A stretch of 64,000 bases of DNA from positions 8,061,501 through 8,125,500 of the forward strand of contig NZ_CP069338.1 of the NCBI RefSeq assembly GCF_016859125.1, written 5' to 3'. Under the pieces are notes generated by a model that saw only the letters and a list, made by a program, of their open reading frames with translations, was not told the DNA's origin and did no database searches. Position 1 is the first letter of the stretch, and every line of letters begins with the position of its first letter. This stretch comes from Archangium violaceum. Its GTDB lineage: Bacteria > Myxococcota > Myxococcia > Myxococcales > Myxococcaceae. The position numbers and the translations under genes were made by a program. Below are positions 25,139 to 34,427 of the stretch, piece by piece.

Positions 25139-25165
25139 ATGACGAGCACGTGACGCCTCTGTGAC
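25139..25165 (-). promoter_or_regulatory. Triple Pho box upstream of phoB-phoR
   Basis: atgac 25139-25143, gtgac 25150-25154, gtgac 25161-25165: exact 11-bp period, 64-90 bases before the start. Confidence 0.6.
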
Positions 25166-25194
25166 ACGGCTCGACCGCCTGTCCTGCCTGCGCT

Positions 25195-25695
25195 CTAAGG
25201 AGCGAAGGTCGGATCGCACTCGCCCGCCGTCAGGGTGATGGGGGCGGCGATGAGCGGCTCGTTGCGGGTGGCGCTGACGGACTCCAGGTAGTTGCAGGAG
25301 CTGCCCAGGAAGCGCGGGGGGGTGGAGCGCGAGAGCGCCTCGATGATGACGACGTAGTCGCGGCCCACCGGGATGTCCACGCCCAGCTCCTGGGCGCCAC
25401 CGGAGAGCCCCGCCTCGAAGCGCAGGGCGCGTCCCCTCTCGCCGTCCGGGCCCTGGAGGACGAGCGCCTCGTTCTGCTTCACCTGCTGGTTGAGGCAGGT
25501 GCGCTGCAACTCGGCGCACCGGCGCGACCGGCCCTCCGGCAGCACCACCACCTGGAAGGCCCCCAGCTCATCGGCGACGGCCCGCTCGATGGACACGTCC
25601 AGCCCGAGGCTGGCTCCGGACGAAACGGGCTCCGCCCCACAGCCAGCGGCGAGGGTGGCACCCAACAGGACGAGGAGGGAGGTACGCGGGCTCAT
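25195..25695 (-). CDS. Lipoprotein of unknown function
   Basis: A 166-residue protein with a lipobox (TSLLVLLGATLAAGCGAE, Cys near 19). Cysteines in the mature part (RRCAELQRTCL, SSCNYLE, GECD) could form disulfides. No recognised domain. Its ATG overlaps the stop of the upstream TPR gene (ATGA), so the two are coupled and may form a complex in the cell envelope. Confidence 0.75.
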   Translation of the reverse strand: MSPRTSLLVLLGATLAAGCGAEPVSSGASLGLDVSIERAVADELGAFQVVVLPEGRSRRCAELQRTCLNQQVKQNEALVLQGPDGERGRALRFEAGLSGGAQELGVDIPVGRDYVVIIEALSRSTPPRFLGSSCNYLESVSATRNEPLIAAPITLTAGECDPTFAP

Positions 25696-26594
25696 GGGTT
25701 GACGCGGATGGTGATGGGGACGCGGCCCCGCTCGTCGGAGCTGGCGTACACGACGGCGCCGGCGGTACCCGCCACGGCCACCGCGCCCACCGCCACCCAG
25801 AGCCACGGGCTCTTGTACCAGGGGCGCTCGCCCACCGTGGCGACCGCGCCCTGCTTCGGGGCCACCTGGAAGACGAGCGGGTTGAAGGCATCGCCCCGGC
25901 CCGCCAGCCGCCGCTGGGCCGCGTCCGCCACCTCGAAGTAGTACTCCACCTCGTAGGCGGAAGCGGTGGCGGGCAGCTCGTAGGCGGGAATGGTGGCGAC
26001 GTAGCGCTCCTTGTTGGCCCGGTCCCGAGCGAAGTCCACCGAGCTGTACGCCTGGCCTCCCGCGCGCCGGTAGAAGAGCCGCGCCCGGGCCCCGAGCGCC
26101 ATGTCCTCGATGTGCGCCTGCGACGTCACCGGCTCGCCGCCCACGGTGTCCGCGAGGGGTTCCACCTGGAGGCTGACGGGCCGCACTCGGCGGTTCTTGA
26201 TGTCCTCCTTGATGCGCGCGTAGAGCGAGCGGACCTTCGGAGGCGCGGTGCGAGGCAGCTCGTAGTCGGGCCGGGCCTGGAGGAGCATCTCGTAGGCCTC
26301 GCGCGCCCGTGCCTCGTCCCCCAGGTACAGCGAGGTGAGCCCGAGCAGGCGGTAGAGCTCCACGAGCTGATCATCGGTGACGTCCGGCGCGTCGAGCCCG
26401 GCCTCCACCGTCTTCACCGCCTCCTCGAACTCGCCGTCCGCGATCTGCTCCTGCGCGCGGGCGATCTCCGGGCGGACGGGGGCGACCTGGAAGAGGAGGG
26501 GCTGGGGGAACAGGGGCCGGGCGAGCGAGGCGCCAGGGGACAGCAGGCTCGCCAACACGATGCTCGCCACCATGCGATACCGCCGGACGTACAT
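25692..26594 (-). CDS. TPR-containing envelope protein
   Basis: A 300-residue protein. The N-terminal signal-like helix (MVASIVLASLLSPGASLA) is followed by tetratricopeptide-like helices around residues 45-130 (EQIADGEFEEAVKTVEAGLD, LGDEARAREAYEMLLQARPD), a beta-rich middle, and a C-terminal transmembrane helix (SPWLWVAVGAVAVAGTAGAV) before a short tail. The start at 26594 is chosen as the ATG nearest the signal; ATG 26576 is possible. Coupled to the lipoprotein gene downstream. Confidence 0.75.
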   Translation of the reverse strand: MYVRRYRMVASIVLASLLSPGASLARPLFPQPLLFQVAPVRPEIARAQEQIADGEFEEAVKTVEAGLDAPDVTDDQLVELYRLLGLTSLYLGDEARAREAYEMLLQARPDYELPRTAPPKVRSLYARIKEDIKNRRVRPVSLQVEPLADTVGGEPVTSQAHIEDMALGARARLFYRRAGGQAYSSVDFARDRANKERYVATIPAYELPATASAYEVEYYFEVADAAQRRLAGRGDAFNPLVFQVAPKQGAVATVGERPWYKSPWLWVAVGAVAVAGTAGAVVYASSDERGRVPITIRVNP

Positions 26595-26751
26595 TGGCAC
26601 CCACCCTAGCAGACGACCAGGCATCCCTCTACCGCGAGGACGCTCCCGCAACGGTCAAGGCCCGGTGACATCTATTGAGGTTATGGCGCGTTGACTGCGG
26701 GAGGGGGGCTCCCCATGATGCGCGCCCCTTTTTGGATAGGACGTCAGGTAG

Positions 26752-27330
26752 ATGCTCGTAAAGATTGAACAAATTCGCGACGAAGGGCTCCAGGTCAAGG
26801 AGGAGATGAACCTGGAGCTGCTCGGAGCCGCGCTCGAGGGTTCCGGCTTCCGGGCCACCGAGCCCCTGGCCGTCTCGGCGAGCCTGCGCAAGGTGAGCGG
26901 CGGCGTGCTGCTCGAGGGCAGGTTCACCTCGCGCGTGGTGGCGGAGTGCAAGCGCTGCCTCACCGAGGCGAAGCTGGAGCTGCCCGTGGCCTTCACCCTC
27001 AACCTGGTCCCCGAGTCGCTCGCCCGCGGCGAGGACGTCCTGGACGACGAGGAGCTGGAGGAGAAGGACCGGGGTCAGGGCGAGAGCGGCGGCTCGTTCA
27101 TGCTGGATGACGCGGACGAGGAGGTGTTCGACGGCAAGGTGATCGACCTGGAGCCGATCGTCCGCGAGCAGGTGCTGCTGGCCCTGCCGATGAGCGCCGT
27201 GTGCCGCGAGGAGTGCCGGGGGCTGTGCCCGAAGTGCGGCCAGAACCTCAATGAGAAGGCGTGCGGCTGCGACACGAAGTTCGTGGACCCGCGCCTCGCG
27301 GTGCTCAAGAACATCAAGCTCCAGGGCTGA
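26752..27330 (+). CDS. yceD: YceD/DUF177 protein
   Basis: A 192-residue protein of the DUF177 family, linked to 23S rRNA accumulation. It has the two conserved Cys in AECKRCL (about residue 65), an acidic middle, and a C-terminal zinc-binding set CREECRGLCPKCGQNLNE, then ACGCD. In many bacteria yceD lies directly before rpmF and plsX. Here rpmF is 11.3 kb away on the other strand and plsX follows it, so the usual trio is split. Confidence 0.9.
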   Translation: MLVKIEQIRDEGLQVKEEMNLELLGAALEGSGFRATEPLAVSASLRKVSGGVLLEGRFTSRVVAECKRCLTEAKLELPVAFTLNLVPESLARGEDVLDDEELEEKDRGQGESGGSFMLDDADEEVFDGKVIDLEPIVREQVLLALPMSAVCREECRGLCPKCGQNLNEKACGCDTKFVDPRLAVLKNIKLQG

Positions 27331-27426
27331 AGTCGGGCCTGGGGAGACGGCCGGGCGTGCCCCTCCTCGCGCGGGGCGGCGAGGAATAACCGAGACGGAC
27401 TTCGTGTCGAATGCGTCCCGGTTGCC

Positions 27427-29601
27427 ATGCCCTCATCGTCCAGCCCTCGTGCTCCCCTGGCCCGCTCGACGCTCGTCCACATGGGCGTGCGCATCGCGGT
27501 CATCATCGCCCTGTCGACCCTCTACAGCTACCTGCACATGTACAGCACGCTGCGCACCGAGGCGCTCGCGCAGCTGAAGCAGCATGTCGCGGAGCGGGGG
27601 CAGCGGGAGCAGGCCATCTTCGTCCTGGCGGAGGACAACCACGCCCTCCTCAAGAAGAGCCTGGAGGGGAGGCTCCAGGCCCTCCCGAACGAGGAGGTGA
27701 GCGCCCGTTTCGATCGCCTCTTCGTCCATCAGCCCGATGGCACCATCCGCACCCGTGCCGAGGGCTTCGATGGCACGCAGGCGCCGTGTGTCTTCGTCCC
27801 CCGGGGCTTGAACGTCGACACGGACATGCGCCGGAGGATTCTCGCCTCGTACGACGTGGTCTCCTGGTACGGACCCGCCTTCTATGTCCGTTTCACGAAC
27901 ACCGCCGTCACGCTGCCCGAAGGGGGGCTCGTCCTCTACTGGCCCGAGAACTCAACCTGGTGCATGGAGGCTGAGCCGGACTTCCGGATCACCGACTTCA
28001 CGCACTTCACCATCAGCCTCCCCCAGAACGATCCCGAGCGGAAGACGATCTGGTCCGGCGTCTACCAGGATCCGGTCAGCAACGAGCCGATGGCCTCGAT
28101 CGCCACGCCGTTGGACCAGGAGGGCCGCCACATCGCGACCCTCAGCCACGACGTGCTCCTCAAGGAGTTGATGAGCCGCACCATCAACGATCACCTACCC
28201 GGCGCGTACAACCTGCTCCTCCGCGAGGATGGACAGCTCATCGCCCGTCCCGAGCTGCCAGACACCGAGGCGCAGCGGGCCCACCTGCGGGACCTCGTCG
28301 AGCGGGTGAAGAACAGCCCGCCTGGCGAAACCGTGCTGGAGCTCCCCGAGCACGACGAGTACCTCGTCGTGGCCCGGCTGCAGGGGCCCGGCTGGAACTT
28401 CGTCACCGTGCTCCCTGAAGCCACGATGAGCCAGCCCGCCTTCCGGGCCGCCCGCACCGTCCTGCTCCTCGGCCTGCTCTCCCTCATCCTCGAGCTGCTC
28501 ATCCTGTACTGGGTGCTCCAGAAGCAGATCGCCCGTCCGCTGCTCTCCTTCACCCAGGCCACCGACCGGGTGGCCTCCGGTGACTTCCATGTCGAGCTGG
28601 ACACTTCACGGCGCGACGAGCTGGGACAGCTGGCGTGCGCCATCCGTCTCATGGCCGACAAGGTCCAGCGGCGCGAGGAGGACCTGCGTCACGTCAACGA
28701 GAGCCTCGAGCAGCGCGTCGAGGAGCGCACCCGCGAGCTGAAGGAGGTCCACCTGCAGCTGGTGCAGACCGCCCGCCGTGCCGGCATGGCGGAGATCGCC
28801 ACCAACGTGCTGCACAACGTGGGCAACGTCCTCAACAGCGTCTACACCTCCGCCCAGCTCGCCCGGGAGCGCATGACCGACATGCGACTGGAGCACGTGG
28901 GTCGTGTCGCGGACATGCTCCAGGAGCACCAGTCCGATATCGGTACCTTCCTCACCCAGGACGCGCGTGGACGCAACGTGATGCCCTTCATGAGCAGGCT
29001 GGGGCAGAACCTGATCGACGAGCGCAAGGAGATCGTCTTGCTGCTCGAGGACGTCGGGCGCTACACGGAGCACGTGGGCGACATCGTCAAGGTGCAGCAG
29101 AACTACGCCCGCACGCCCCGCCTGCATGAGCCCGTGCAACTGGCGGAGCTGGTGGAGGATGCCATCCGCATCAACTCGGCCGGACTCACCCGTCACCAGG
29201 TGAAGATCGTGCGACAGCTGGCCACGCTGCCTCCGGTCCTCACCGACAAGCACAAGACGTTGATGATCCTCGTCAACCTGGTCAGCAACGCCAAATACGC
29301 CATGGATGGGGTGCTGCCGGCCGAGAGGCTCCTGTCCGTGAAGATGGAGCTCTCCGGCACCGAGCGCGTCCGCATCCAGGTGCACGACAATGGCATGGGC
29401 ATCGCGCCGGAGATGCTCACCCGTATCTTCCAGTACGGCTTCACCACCCGCGAGGAGGGGCATGGCTTCGGTCTGCACTCCAGCGCCCTGGCGGCCCAGG
29501 AGCTGGGCGGAGAGCTGACCGTCCACAGCAAGGGAGCCGGGCACGGAGCCACCTTCACGTTGGATCTCCCCTATGTCCCGGCCGGGGAGAAGACCACGTG
29601 A
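27427..29601 (+). CDS. Membrane sensor histidine kinase with extracellular sensor domain and HAMP
   Basis: A 724-residue kinase: one N-terminal membrane helix (MGVRIAVIIALSTLYSYLHM), a large Cache-like periplasmic domain (about 45-330), a second helix (TVLLLGLLSLILELLILYWV), a HAMP domain (IARPLLSFTQATDRVASGDF), a coiled coil, an H-box of the less common type (AEIATNVLHNVGNVLNSV, His near 463) and a HATPase (NLVSNAKYAMDG, VHDNGMGIAPE, GHGFGLHSSALAA). No response regulator adjoins it. It occupies the place right after yceD where rpmF is expected. Confidence 0.88.
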   Translation: MPSSSSPRAPLARSTLVHMGVRIAVIIALSTLYSYLHMYSTLRTEALAQLKQHVAERGQREQAIFVLAEDNHALLKKSLEGRLQALPNEEVSARFDRLFVHQPDGTIRTRAEGFDGTQAPCVFVPRGLNVDTDMRRRILASYDVVSWYGPAFYVRFTNTAVTLPEGGLVLYWPENSTWCMEAEPDFRITDFTHFTISLPQNDPERKTIWSGVYQDPVSNEPMASIATPLDQEGRHIATLSHDVLLKELMSRTINDHLPGAYNLLLREDGQLIARPELPDTEAQRAHLRDLVERVKNSPPGETVLELPEHDEYLVVARLQGPGWNFVTVLPEATMSQPAFRAARTVLLLGLLSLILELLILYWVLQKQIARPLLSFTQATDRVASGDFHVELDTSRRDELGQLACAIRLMADKVQRREEDLRHVNESLEQRVEERTRELKEVHLQLVQTARRAGMAEIATNVLHNVGNVLNSVYTSAQLARERMTDMRLEHVGRVADMLQEHQSDIGTFLTQDARGRNVMPFMSRLGQNLIDERKEIVLLLEDVGRYTEHVGDIVKVQQNYARTPRLHEPVQLAELVEDAIRINSAGLTRHQVKIVRQLATLPPVLTDKHKTLMILVNLVSNAKYAMDGVLPAERLLSVKMELSGTERVRIQVHDNGMGIAPEMLTRIFQYGFTTREEGHGFGLHSSALAAQELGGELTVHSKGAGHGATFTLDLPYVPAGEKTT

Positions 29602-29634
29602 GCGGGTGGGCGGCCACGCCCGGGCTGGCCTCGC

Positions 29635-30597
29635 TCAGCCCCGCTCGGGGAGCCGTCCGTACATCACGCACATGCCGCCCAGCATCTGGAGCCCGGGCAC
29701 CGAGAGGATCGCCCTGTCGGTGCACCCCAGCACGTCCGCGGCCAGCCGGCGCGGCCTCGAGGCGCGCTCGAAGTTGTTGTCGCGCAGGAAGAAGCGATCC
29801 ATCCGGGACAGGAAGCCGAACCAGCGCATCTCCAGCCGAGGCAGGTAGCGCTGGATGAGCGCCAGCTCGGCCCGCTCCAGCGGACGCTCGTTGGGCGTGG
29901 CGTCGGTGTGGATGGGAATGCGCTTGCGCAGCTTGCGCATCACCGGAGAGAGGCACACCGGCTCGGAGAAGACGAAGAGCGCCCCGGGCTTCGCGCAGCC
30001 CACCAGCTTGCGCAGCACCCCATCCAGCTCCGGGATGAGGTGGTGCAGCACGCCGTCACCCCAGATGATGTCGTAGGAGCCCTCGAGGAGATCCGCGGTC
30101 TCCAGGGGCGAACAGATGAACTGGGTGGAGTCCCCCACGCCATCGAGCTCCGCCCGGCGTTTGCACAGCTCGATGGACCTGGACGAGATGTCGATGCCCG
30201 TCACCCGCGCGCCGAACCGGGCCATCAGCATGGCGTTGCTGCCATCGCCGCAGCCCACGTCCAGCACGCGCTTGCCGCGCAAATCCCCCATCAGGCGGAA
30301 GCGGAACTCCTTGTTGAACCACGGACGCCGCGTGGCCCGGTACCGTTCGAGTGTGAGCGCATCCAGGGGGCGCGCCGTCTGCTTCTCCACCATCTGATCG
30401 AAGAAGTCCGACTCGGAGGCCCAGCGCGCCAGCGCCTCGGGCGGCAGCTCGGTGGAGAAGAGCTCTTCCTCCAATCCAGGACGAGCCGCGCTCCGGGAGA
30501 GCCGATTCCGCTCCGGCTCTGGTTCCGAAACCAGCGTCGCCGGGGCCCCCTCCACCTCCGCCTCCATTCGTTCGTCCAGGCTCTCCCGCTCTTCCAT
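29635..30597 (-). CDS. Class I SAM-dependent methyltransferase
   Basis: A 320-residue protein with a charged N-terminus and a Rossmann-type core: motif I VLDVGCGDGSNAMLMA near residue 112, acidic residue in VTGIDISSRS, motif IV IIWGDGVLHHL. The GDGVLHH form is typical of small-molecule or lipid methyltransferases. ATG 30597 is preceded by GGGGAGG at good spacing; ATG 30603 is too close to it. The substrate is not evident; neighbours are a kinase and a polysaccharide lyase. Confidence 0.85.
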   Translation of the reverse strand: MEERESLDERMEAEVEGAPATLVSEPEPERNRLSRSAARPGLEEELFSTELPPEALARWASESDFFDQMVEKQTARPLDALTLERYRATRRPWFNKEFRFRLMGDLRGKRVLDVGCGDGSNAMLMARFGARVTGIDISSRSIELCKRRAELDGVGDSTQFICSPLETADLLEGSYDIIWGDGVLHHLIPELDGVLRKLVGCAKPGALFVFSEPVCLSPVMRKLRKRIPIHTDATPNERPLERAELALIQRYLPRLEMRWFGFLSRMDRFFLRDNNFERASRPRRLAADVLGCTDRAILSVPGLQMLGGMCVMYGRLPERG

Positions 30598-30725
30598 TCC
30601 CATCCTCCCCTGTCGCCTGTGCGCCCCTGATGACGCAGTGGGGAAAGTAGGAATGTGGGGCAGGTACGTGAAGCGCCTCAGGTTGGGCTTTCGCGACTAC
30701 TGCTCCTTTTCCAACGACTTGTGCG

Positions 30726-33356
30726 TCAGGGGCGGTTGGTGTCCGACATGTGCCCGGGGCGGCGCGACGATCGACGCCGTCCGAGCGCCAGCGCGCCGCT
30801 CAGGGCGAGGAGACTCCAGCCGAGCACGAGCTGCCCGCCGCTCGAGGCACAGGACAGTCCCGCGGGCCGGGAGAGGCCGGGGGCATCGGGCTCTCGACCC
30901 TCCTCGGGGGGCGGCATCGCCGAGCCCGAGCCCGCGGAGGGCTCGTCGCCGGTGGGCGACTCGGGTCCGACGACGATCGGGGGAGTGGAGTCGGTGGTGT
31001 CCGGGGGCGTGGGCTCGCTGGGGGGCACGTCGTTCGTCCCCCCCAGCACGAGGGTGTCGCCCTCGCGACGGAAGGGGACCTCCATGCCGTTCCACACGAC
31101 GCGGGTGGCCAGGGGCGCGTGGATGCGGGGCGAGCCCGTGGCGTTTCCGGACAGCCGCACCGTGTCGGAGGCGAGCCCGTCCGCCTCCAGCACCCGTGTG
31201 GGCTCCGTCTGGCTGATGAGCGTGTGCGAGGCATCGGCCAGGCTCGTGCCGCGGATCAGCACGGCGCGGGTGGGCGTGGTGCCCTCGTACCGGACGACCC
31301 CCGCGAGCCCCGCCAGCCGGAAGCCGCCCGCCGTACGGCTCTGCTCGGGGAGATCATTGAAGAGCGCGTAGATGGTGGAGGCGCCCTCGGTCACCTTCAG
31401 CCCGGCCTCGGGCGCGCGGGTGTCGAGCGCCTTCACCGCCGGGCGCGAGGCCCACGCTGACTCCTGTGTTGGCACCAGCGCCGTGAGGAAGGTGACGTTG
31501 GCGGAGGCCGAGGTGGGTTTGACCTCGGCGTTGACGACGAGCCCGGCGGAGTTGAGCTTCTTGATGTTGACCGGCCGCTGCTCCGTGAAGGCGACGTCGA
31601 AGGACGCGGGGGCCACCACGGCGACGCCCAGGGCCTGGCTGTTCTCGCCGCGCCCGTGGAGCCAGCCGCCCTCGCGGGTCGCTCCATTCATGAAGTGGCA
31701 GGACCACCGGTAGACGTGGGACTTGGAGGCCTGCACCACGTCGCGCAGCACCACCCACTTGCGGTCGAGGAAGAGGGCGTGGCGATCCCAGCGGCGCAGC
31801 CCCAGGGTGGAGGCGTAGAGCGTGGAGCCATCGCCGATGGCGTAGCCGGCGTGCTCGCTGGAGCCGAAGAAGGGGATGCCGCCCTTGCGGTCGAAGTACC
31901 AGCTGTAGGCCGCGGCGGAGTCGCTCTTGTCGCGCACGCCCTCGCCGAGCTGGCCCACGCCGTCGATGGTCAGCGAGTTGTGGAAGACGGTCTGGTTGGC
32001 CGCCGGTCCCGGAGAGCCCGCGTGGCCGATGTAGTAGCCGGCCGCCTCGGGCGCCAGCCAGGAGCCATTGCCATACAGGTAGAAGCCGTTGTCGTCGGCG
32101 TGGTCGTGGGCGAAGTTGAGCACGCCGCGCGGCTCCATCCCGCTCTTCAGCCATTGCCACCCGGCCATGCCTCCATACGGGCCGTTCTTGAGCGCGAAGA
32201 GGAGCGAGCCCTTGTCCCAGCCGCTCCGGAACACCGCCGCCTGCTGGCTGTCGCCGTACCAGTCCAGCGGCAGGGTGCGCACGTCCGTGGGGCGCAGGGT
32301 CTCGTCGTAGAAGAGGAACTCGAAGACGCGCGGGTTGAGCTCGGGCGCCCAGCTGTTGGAGGGCGTGCCGCGAATCCACGCGTCCGCCATGCCCTGGGCC
32401 ACCGGGTCGCGGTACCGCATCGCCGCGTAGCGCAGGGGCATCAATCCCAGGTCCGGGCTGAAGCCGTAGAAGTCGCCGTGGATCAGCACGGGCTGGCTCG
32501 GCCGCTCGGGCAGGTGGGTGGCGGCCACGGCGCGCGGCATCGCCTTCACCAGGCCCAGGTCACCCAGGTCGGTGCCGGTGACCCGCTTCAGCGCGCTCAC
32601 GAAGGGCAGGTACCAGCTCAGCCCGTACGTGACGTAGGAGTAGCCCTCGTGCCAGAGGCCATCCGTCACCAGCTCCATCACCTGCTTCACCTTGCGCGCG
32701 TTGCCGGTGGCCAGGTCGAGCCAGGGTTGCGTGGTGGTGCTCGGCAGCTCTCCGCGGGTGGCCAGCGCCGCGAGCCCGATGGCGGCATGGTTCACCCAGT
32801 TGTGGTTCTGCAGGTACTCGTCCGCCCACCACTCGCCGCCCTTGGACGTCTGCGTCAGGGCATTGGCGTTCTGCTGGAGGGTGGTCCGGACGCGCGAGGA
32901 CTCGGTGCTGGTGAGCTTCGGGGCCAACAGATCGTAGGCCACCGCGACGCCTCCGAGCAGGTGGGCCTGGACCAGATCCTGCGAGCCGTCGAGGTCGAGG
33001 TTTCCCCACGAGGAGACCGTCAACAGCCAGTTCTTGGCCAGGTCGAGGTGGCGGCTGTCGGTGGACAGCTGCGCCACGAAGGCGAACACCACCAGCAGGT
33101 TGCCGACCTCGCGGCGATCCAGCTGCAGGGTCTTCCCCGTGGCCTTCCAGGTGACCAGACCGGACGACGCGACGGTGCTGTCCAGGTAGCTCGTCGTGCC
33201 CTTCAGCAGGGGCTGGTAGATGGCCTGATGGGTCGACCGGGCCTTCTGGCGTAGCGCCTCGACCTGGGAGGGCTCGAAGAAGAGGCTGGGGTGCGAGCCC
33301 GCGAGCGCGGGAAGCGAGACGAACAGCACCAGCCAGAGCGTGATGGAGTGCCTCAT
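30726..33356 (-). CDS. Heparinase II/III or alginate-lyase-like exoenzyme with MYXO-CTERM-like tail
   Basis: An 876-residue secreted protein: signal peptide (MRHSITLWLVLFVSLPALAG), an alpha-toroid domain with HNWVNHAAIGLAAL (about residues 170-185), then the heparinase II/III-like beta sheet containing NFAHDHADDNGFYLYG (about 420-435) and FHNSLTIDG. Such enzymes cleave uronate polysaccharides. After about residue 790 comes a Pro/Ser/Thr/Glu-rich spacer and a terminal Cys, a hydrophobic helix (LVLGWSLLALSGALALG) and RRRSSRR. This is a MYXO-CTERM-like sorting signal, implying surface anchoring or processing. Confidence 0.83.
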   Translation of the reverse strand: MRHSITLWLVLFVSLPALAGSHPSLFFEPSQVEALRQKARSTHQAIYQPLLKGTTSYLDSTVASSGLVTWKATGKTLQLDRREVGNLLVVFAFVAQLSTDSRHLDLAKNWLLTVSSWGNLDLDGSQDLVQAHLLGGVAVAYDLLAPKLTSTESSRVRTTLQQNANALTQTSKGGEWWADEYLQNHNWVNHAAIGLAALATRGELPSTTTQPWLDLATGNARKVKQVMELVTDGLWHEGYSYVTYGLSWYLPFVSALKRVTGTDLGDLGLVKAMPRAVAATHLPERPSQPVLIHGDFYGFSPDLGLMPLRYAAMRYRDPVAQGMADAWIRGTPSNSWAPELNPRVFEFLFYDETLRPTDVRTLPLDWYGDSQQAAVFRSGWDKGSLLFALKNGPYGGMAGWQWLKSGMEPRGVLNFAHDHADDNGFYLYGNGSWLAPEAAGYYIGHAGSPGPAANQTVFHNSLTIDGVGQLGEGVRDKSDSAAAYSWYFDRKGGIPFFGSSEHAGYAIGDGSTLYASTLGLRRWDRHALFLDRKWVVLRDVVQASKSHVYRWSCHFMNGATREGGWLHGRGENSQALGVAVVAPASFDVAFTEQRPVNIKKLNSAGLVVNAEVKPTSASANVTFLTALVPTQESAWASRPAVKALDTRAPEAGLKVTEGASTIYALFNDLPEQSRTAGGFRLAGLAGVVRYEGTTPTRAVLIRGTSLADASHTLISQTEPTRVLEADGLASDTVRLSGNATGSPRIHAPLATRVVWNGMEVPFRREGDTLVLGGTNDVPPSEPTPPDTTDSTPPIVVGPESPTGDEPSAGSGSAMPPPEEGREPDAPGLSRPAGLSCASSGGQLVLGWSLLALSGALALGRRRSSRRPGHMSDTNRP

Positions 33357-33583
33357 GGAGGGTGGATGCCACCCTTTATTCCGCCCGTTTGAAACATGGG
33401 GGCCGGGCAGGGCCCGGCCGCCAGGCTGGTGAATGGCCTGACGGTTCACGGGTCGGACAGGCCGGTTCACGGCACCGGCGGAGCGCCTCACGGAACGGCG
33501 ACGGCCCACGTGTGAGCGGCTCGGTAGCCTGGCCTCGCAACTCGGGCACACCCACTCCGAGTTCCCAACAACAGGAGAAGTCC

Positions 33584-34186
33584 ATGTTCCGTCGATTCGT
33601 TTCCTTCGTTCTTCCCACGATCGCGCTGGGCCTGACGGGCTGCGGCGTCGACGCGACGGAGGCGGAGCTCGCCCAGGGCTCGGAGCAGGTGGCCACCACC
33701 GAGCAGGCGCTTCACTCGTTCGTTCTCAACGCCGTCAATCTGAACTTCTTCGCGCCGCCGAGGACGAAGGGCGACGGTGAGTTCGGCGGAAACGGTCCCC
33801 GCATGGACGTCCGCATCGAGCTCCTGCGCCTCAACAACAACACCGAGCTGTGGGCGGAGATGTCCATCATCGCGCAGGAGCGGGATGGCAACGACGACGG
33901 CGACACGAGGGCCGAAGGCACGCGCAGGTACCACATCTTCACGGCGCCGACCTGGATCGAGAGCGTCACTCCGGTGGGGGCGATGGAGGGGTTCACGTTC
34001 ACCCCGTTCACGTACGGCTTCTTGGATACGGGGCATGGTCTCAACGCCTATCAGTTCCCGCAGCTCGTCCCCGCGAGCAGGTTGGTGTGGCAGCTGTCCT
34101 GCGTGGGCGACACGAAGGGTGACGAGGCCGGGTCGAAGACCGGCTGCGAGGCAATCCTGCACGACCTGGCGATCACGTATTATTGA
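33584..34186 (+). CDS. Lipoprotein of unknown function
   Basis: A 200-residue protein with a lipobox (LPTIALGLTGCGVD, Cys near 21). The mature part is beta-rich with VNLNFFAPPRTKGDGEFGG and MDVRIELLRLNNNTELWAEM, and two Cys late (LSCVGDTKG, KTGCEAI). ATG 33584 has AGGAGAAG upstream. No domain recognised; TEATEQAL-like spacer after the Cys (VATTEQALH) is common in myxobacterial lipoproteins. Confidence 0.8.
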   Translation: MFRRFVSFVLPTIALGLTGCGVDATEAELAQGSEQVATTEQALHSFVLNAVNLNFFAPPRTKGDGEFGGNGPRMDVRIELLRLNNNTELWAEMSIIAQERDGNDDGDTRAEGTRRYHIFTAPTWIESVTPVGAMEGFTFTPFTYGFLDTGHGLNAYQFPQLVPASRLVWQLSCVGDTKGDEAGSKTGCEAILHDLAITYY

Positions 34187-34427
34187 TCCCAGCCTCTTCC
34201 GGCGGCTGCGTGACGCATGGCGCCGCTGCCGGGTCTCCCCCTCGACGGAGGCGTCACGCCCGTGACGTCCCGACCGTCACGCTCCCATCACCCCTGGGCC
34301 GGTAGGGAACCTCGCACAATCCATGTCTCGTGGAGTCGTGCGTGAACCTCTCGGCCATGAAACTGAAAAGATTCACAGATATCGTCTCACCCCACGAACC
34401 GCGTCACACGCTCAGGGAGTGCCCGTC

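Noticed and set aside
30750-31460. Long open frames on the plus strand across the lyase gene
   Set aside because: They are shadows of the minus-strand gene: high-GC codon bias leaves the opposite frames open, and the translations are low-complexity Arg/Gly/Pro without domains.
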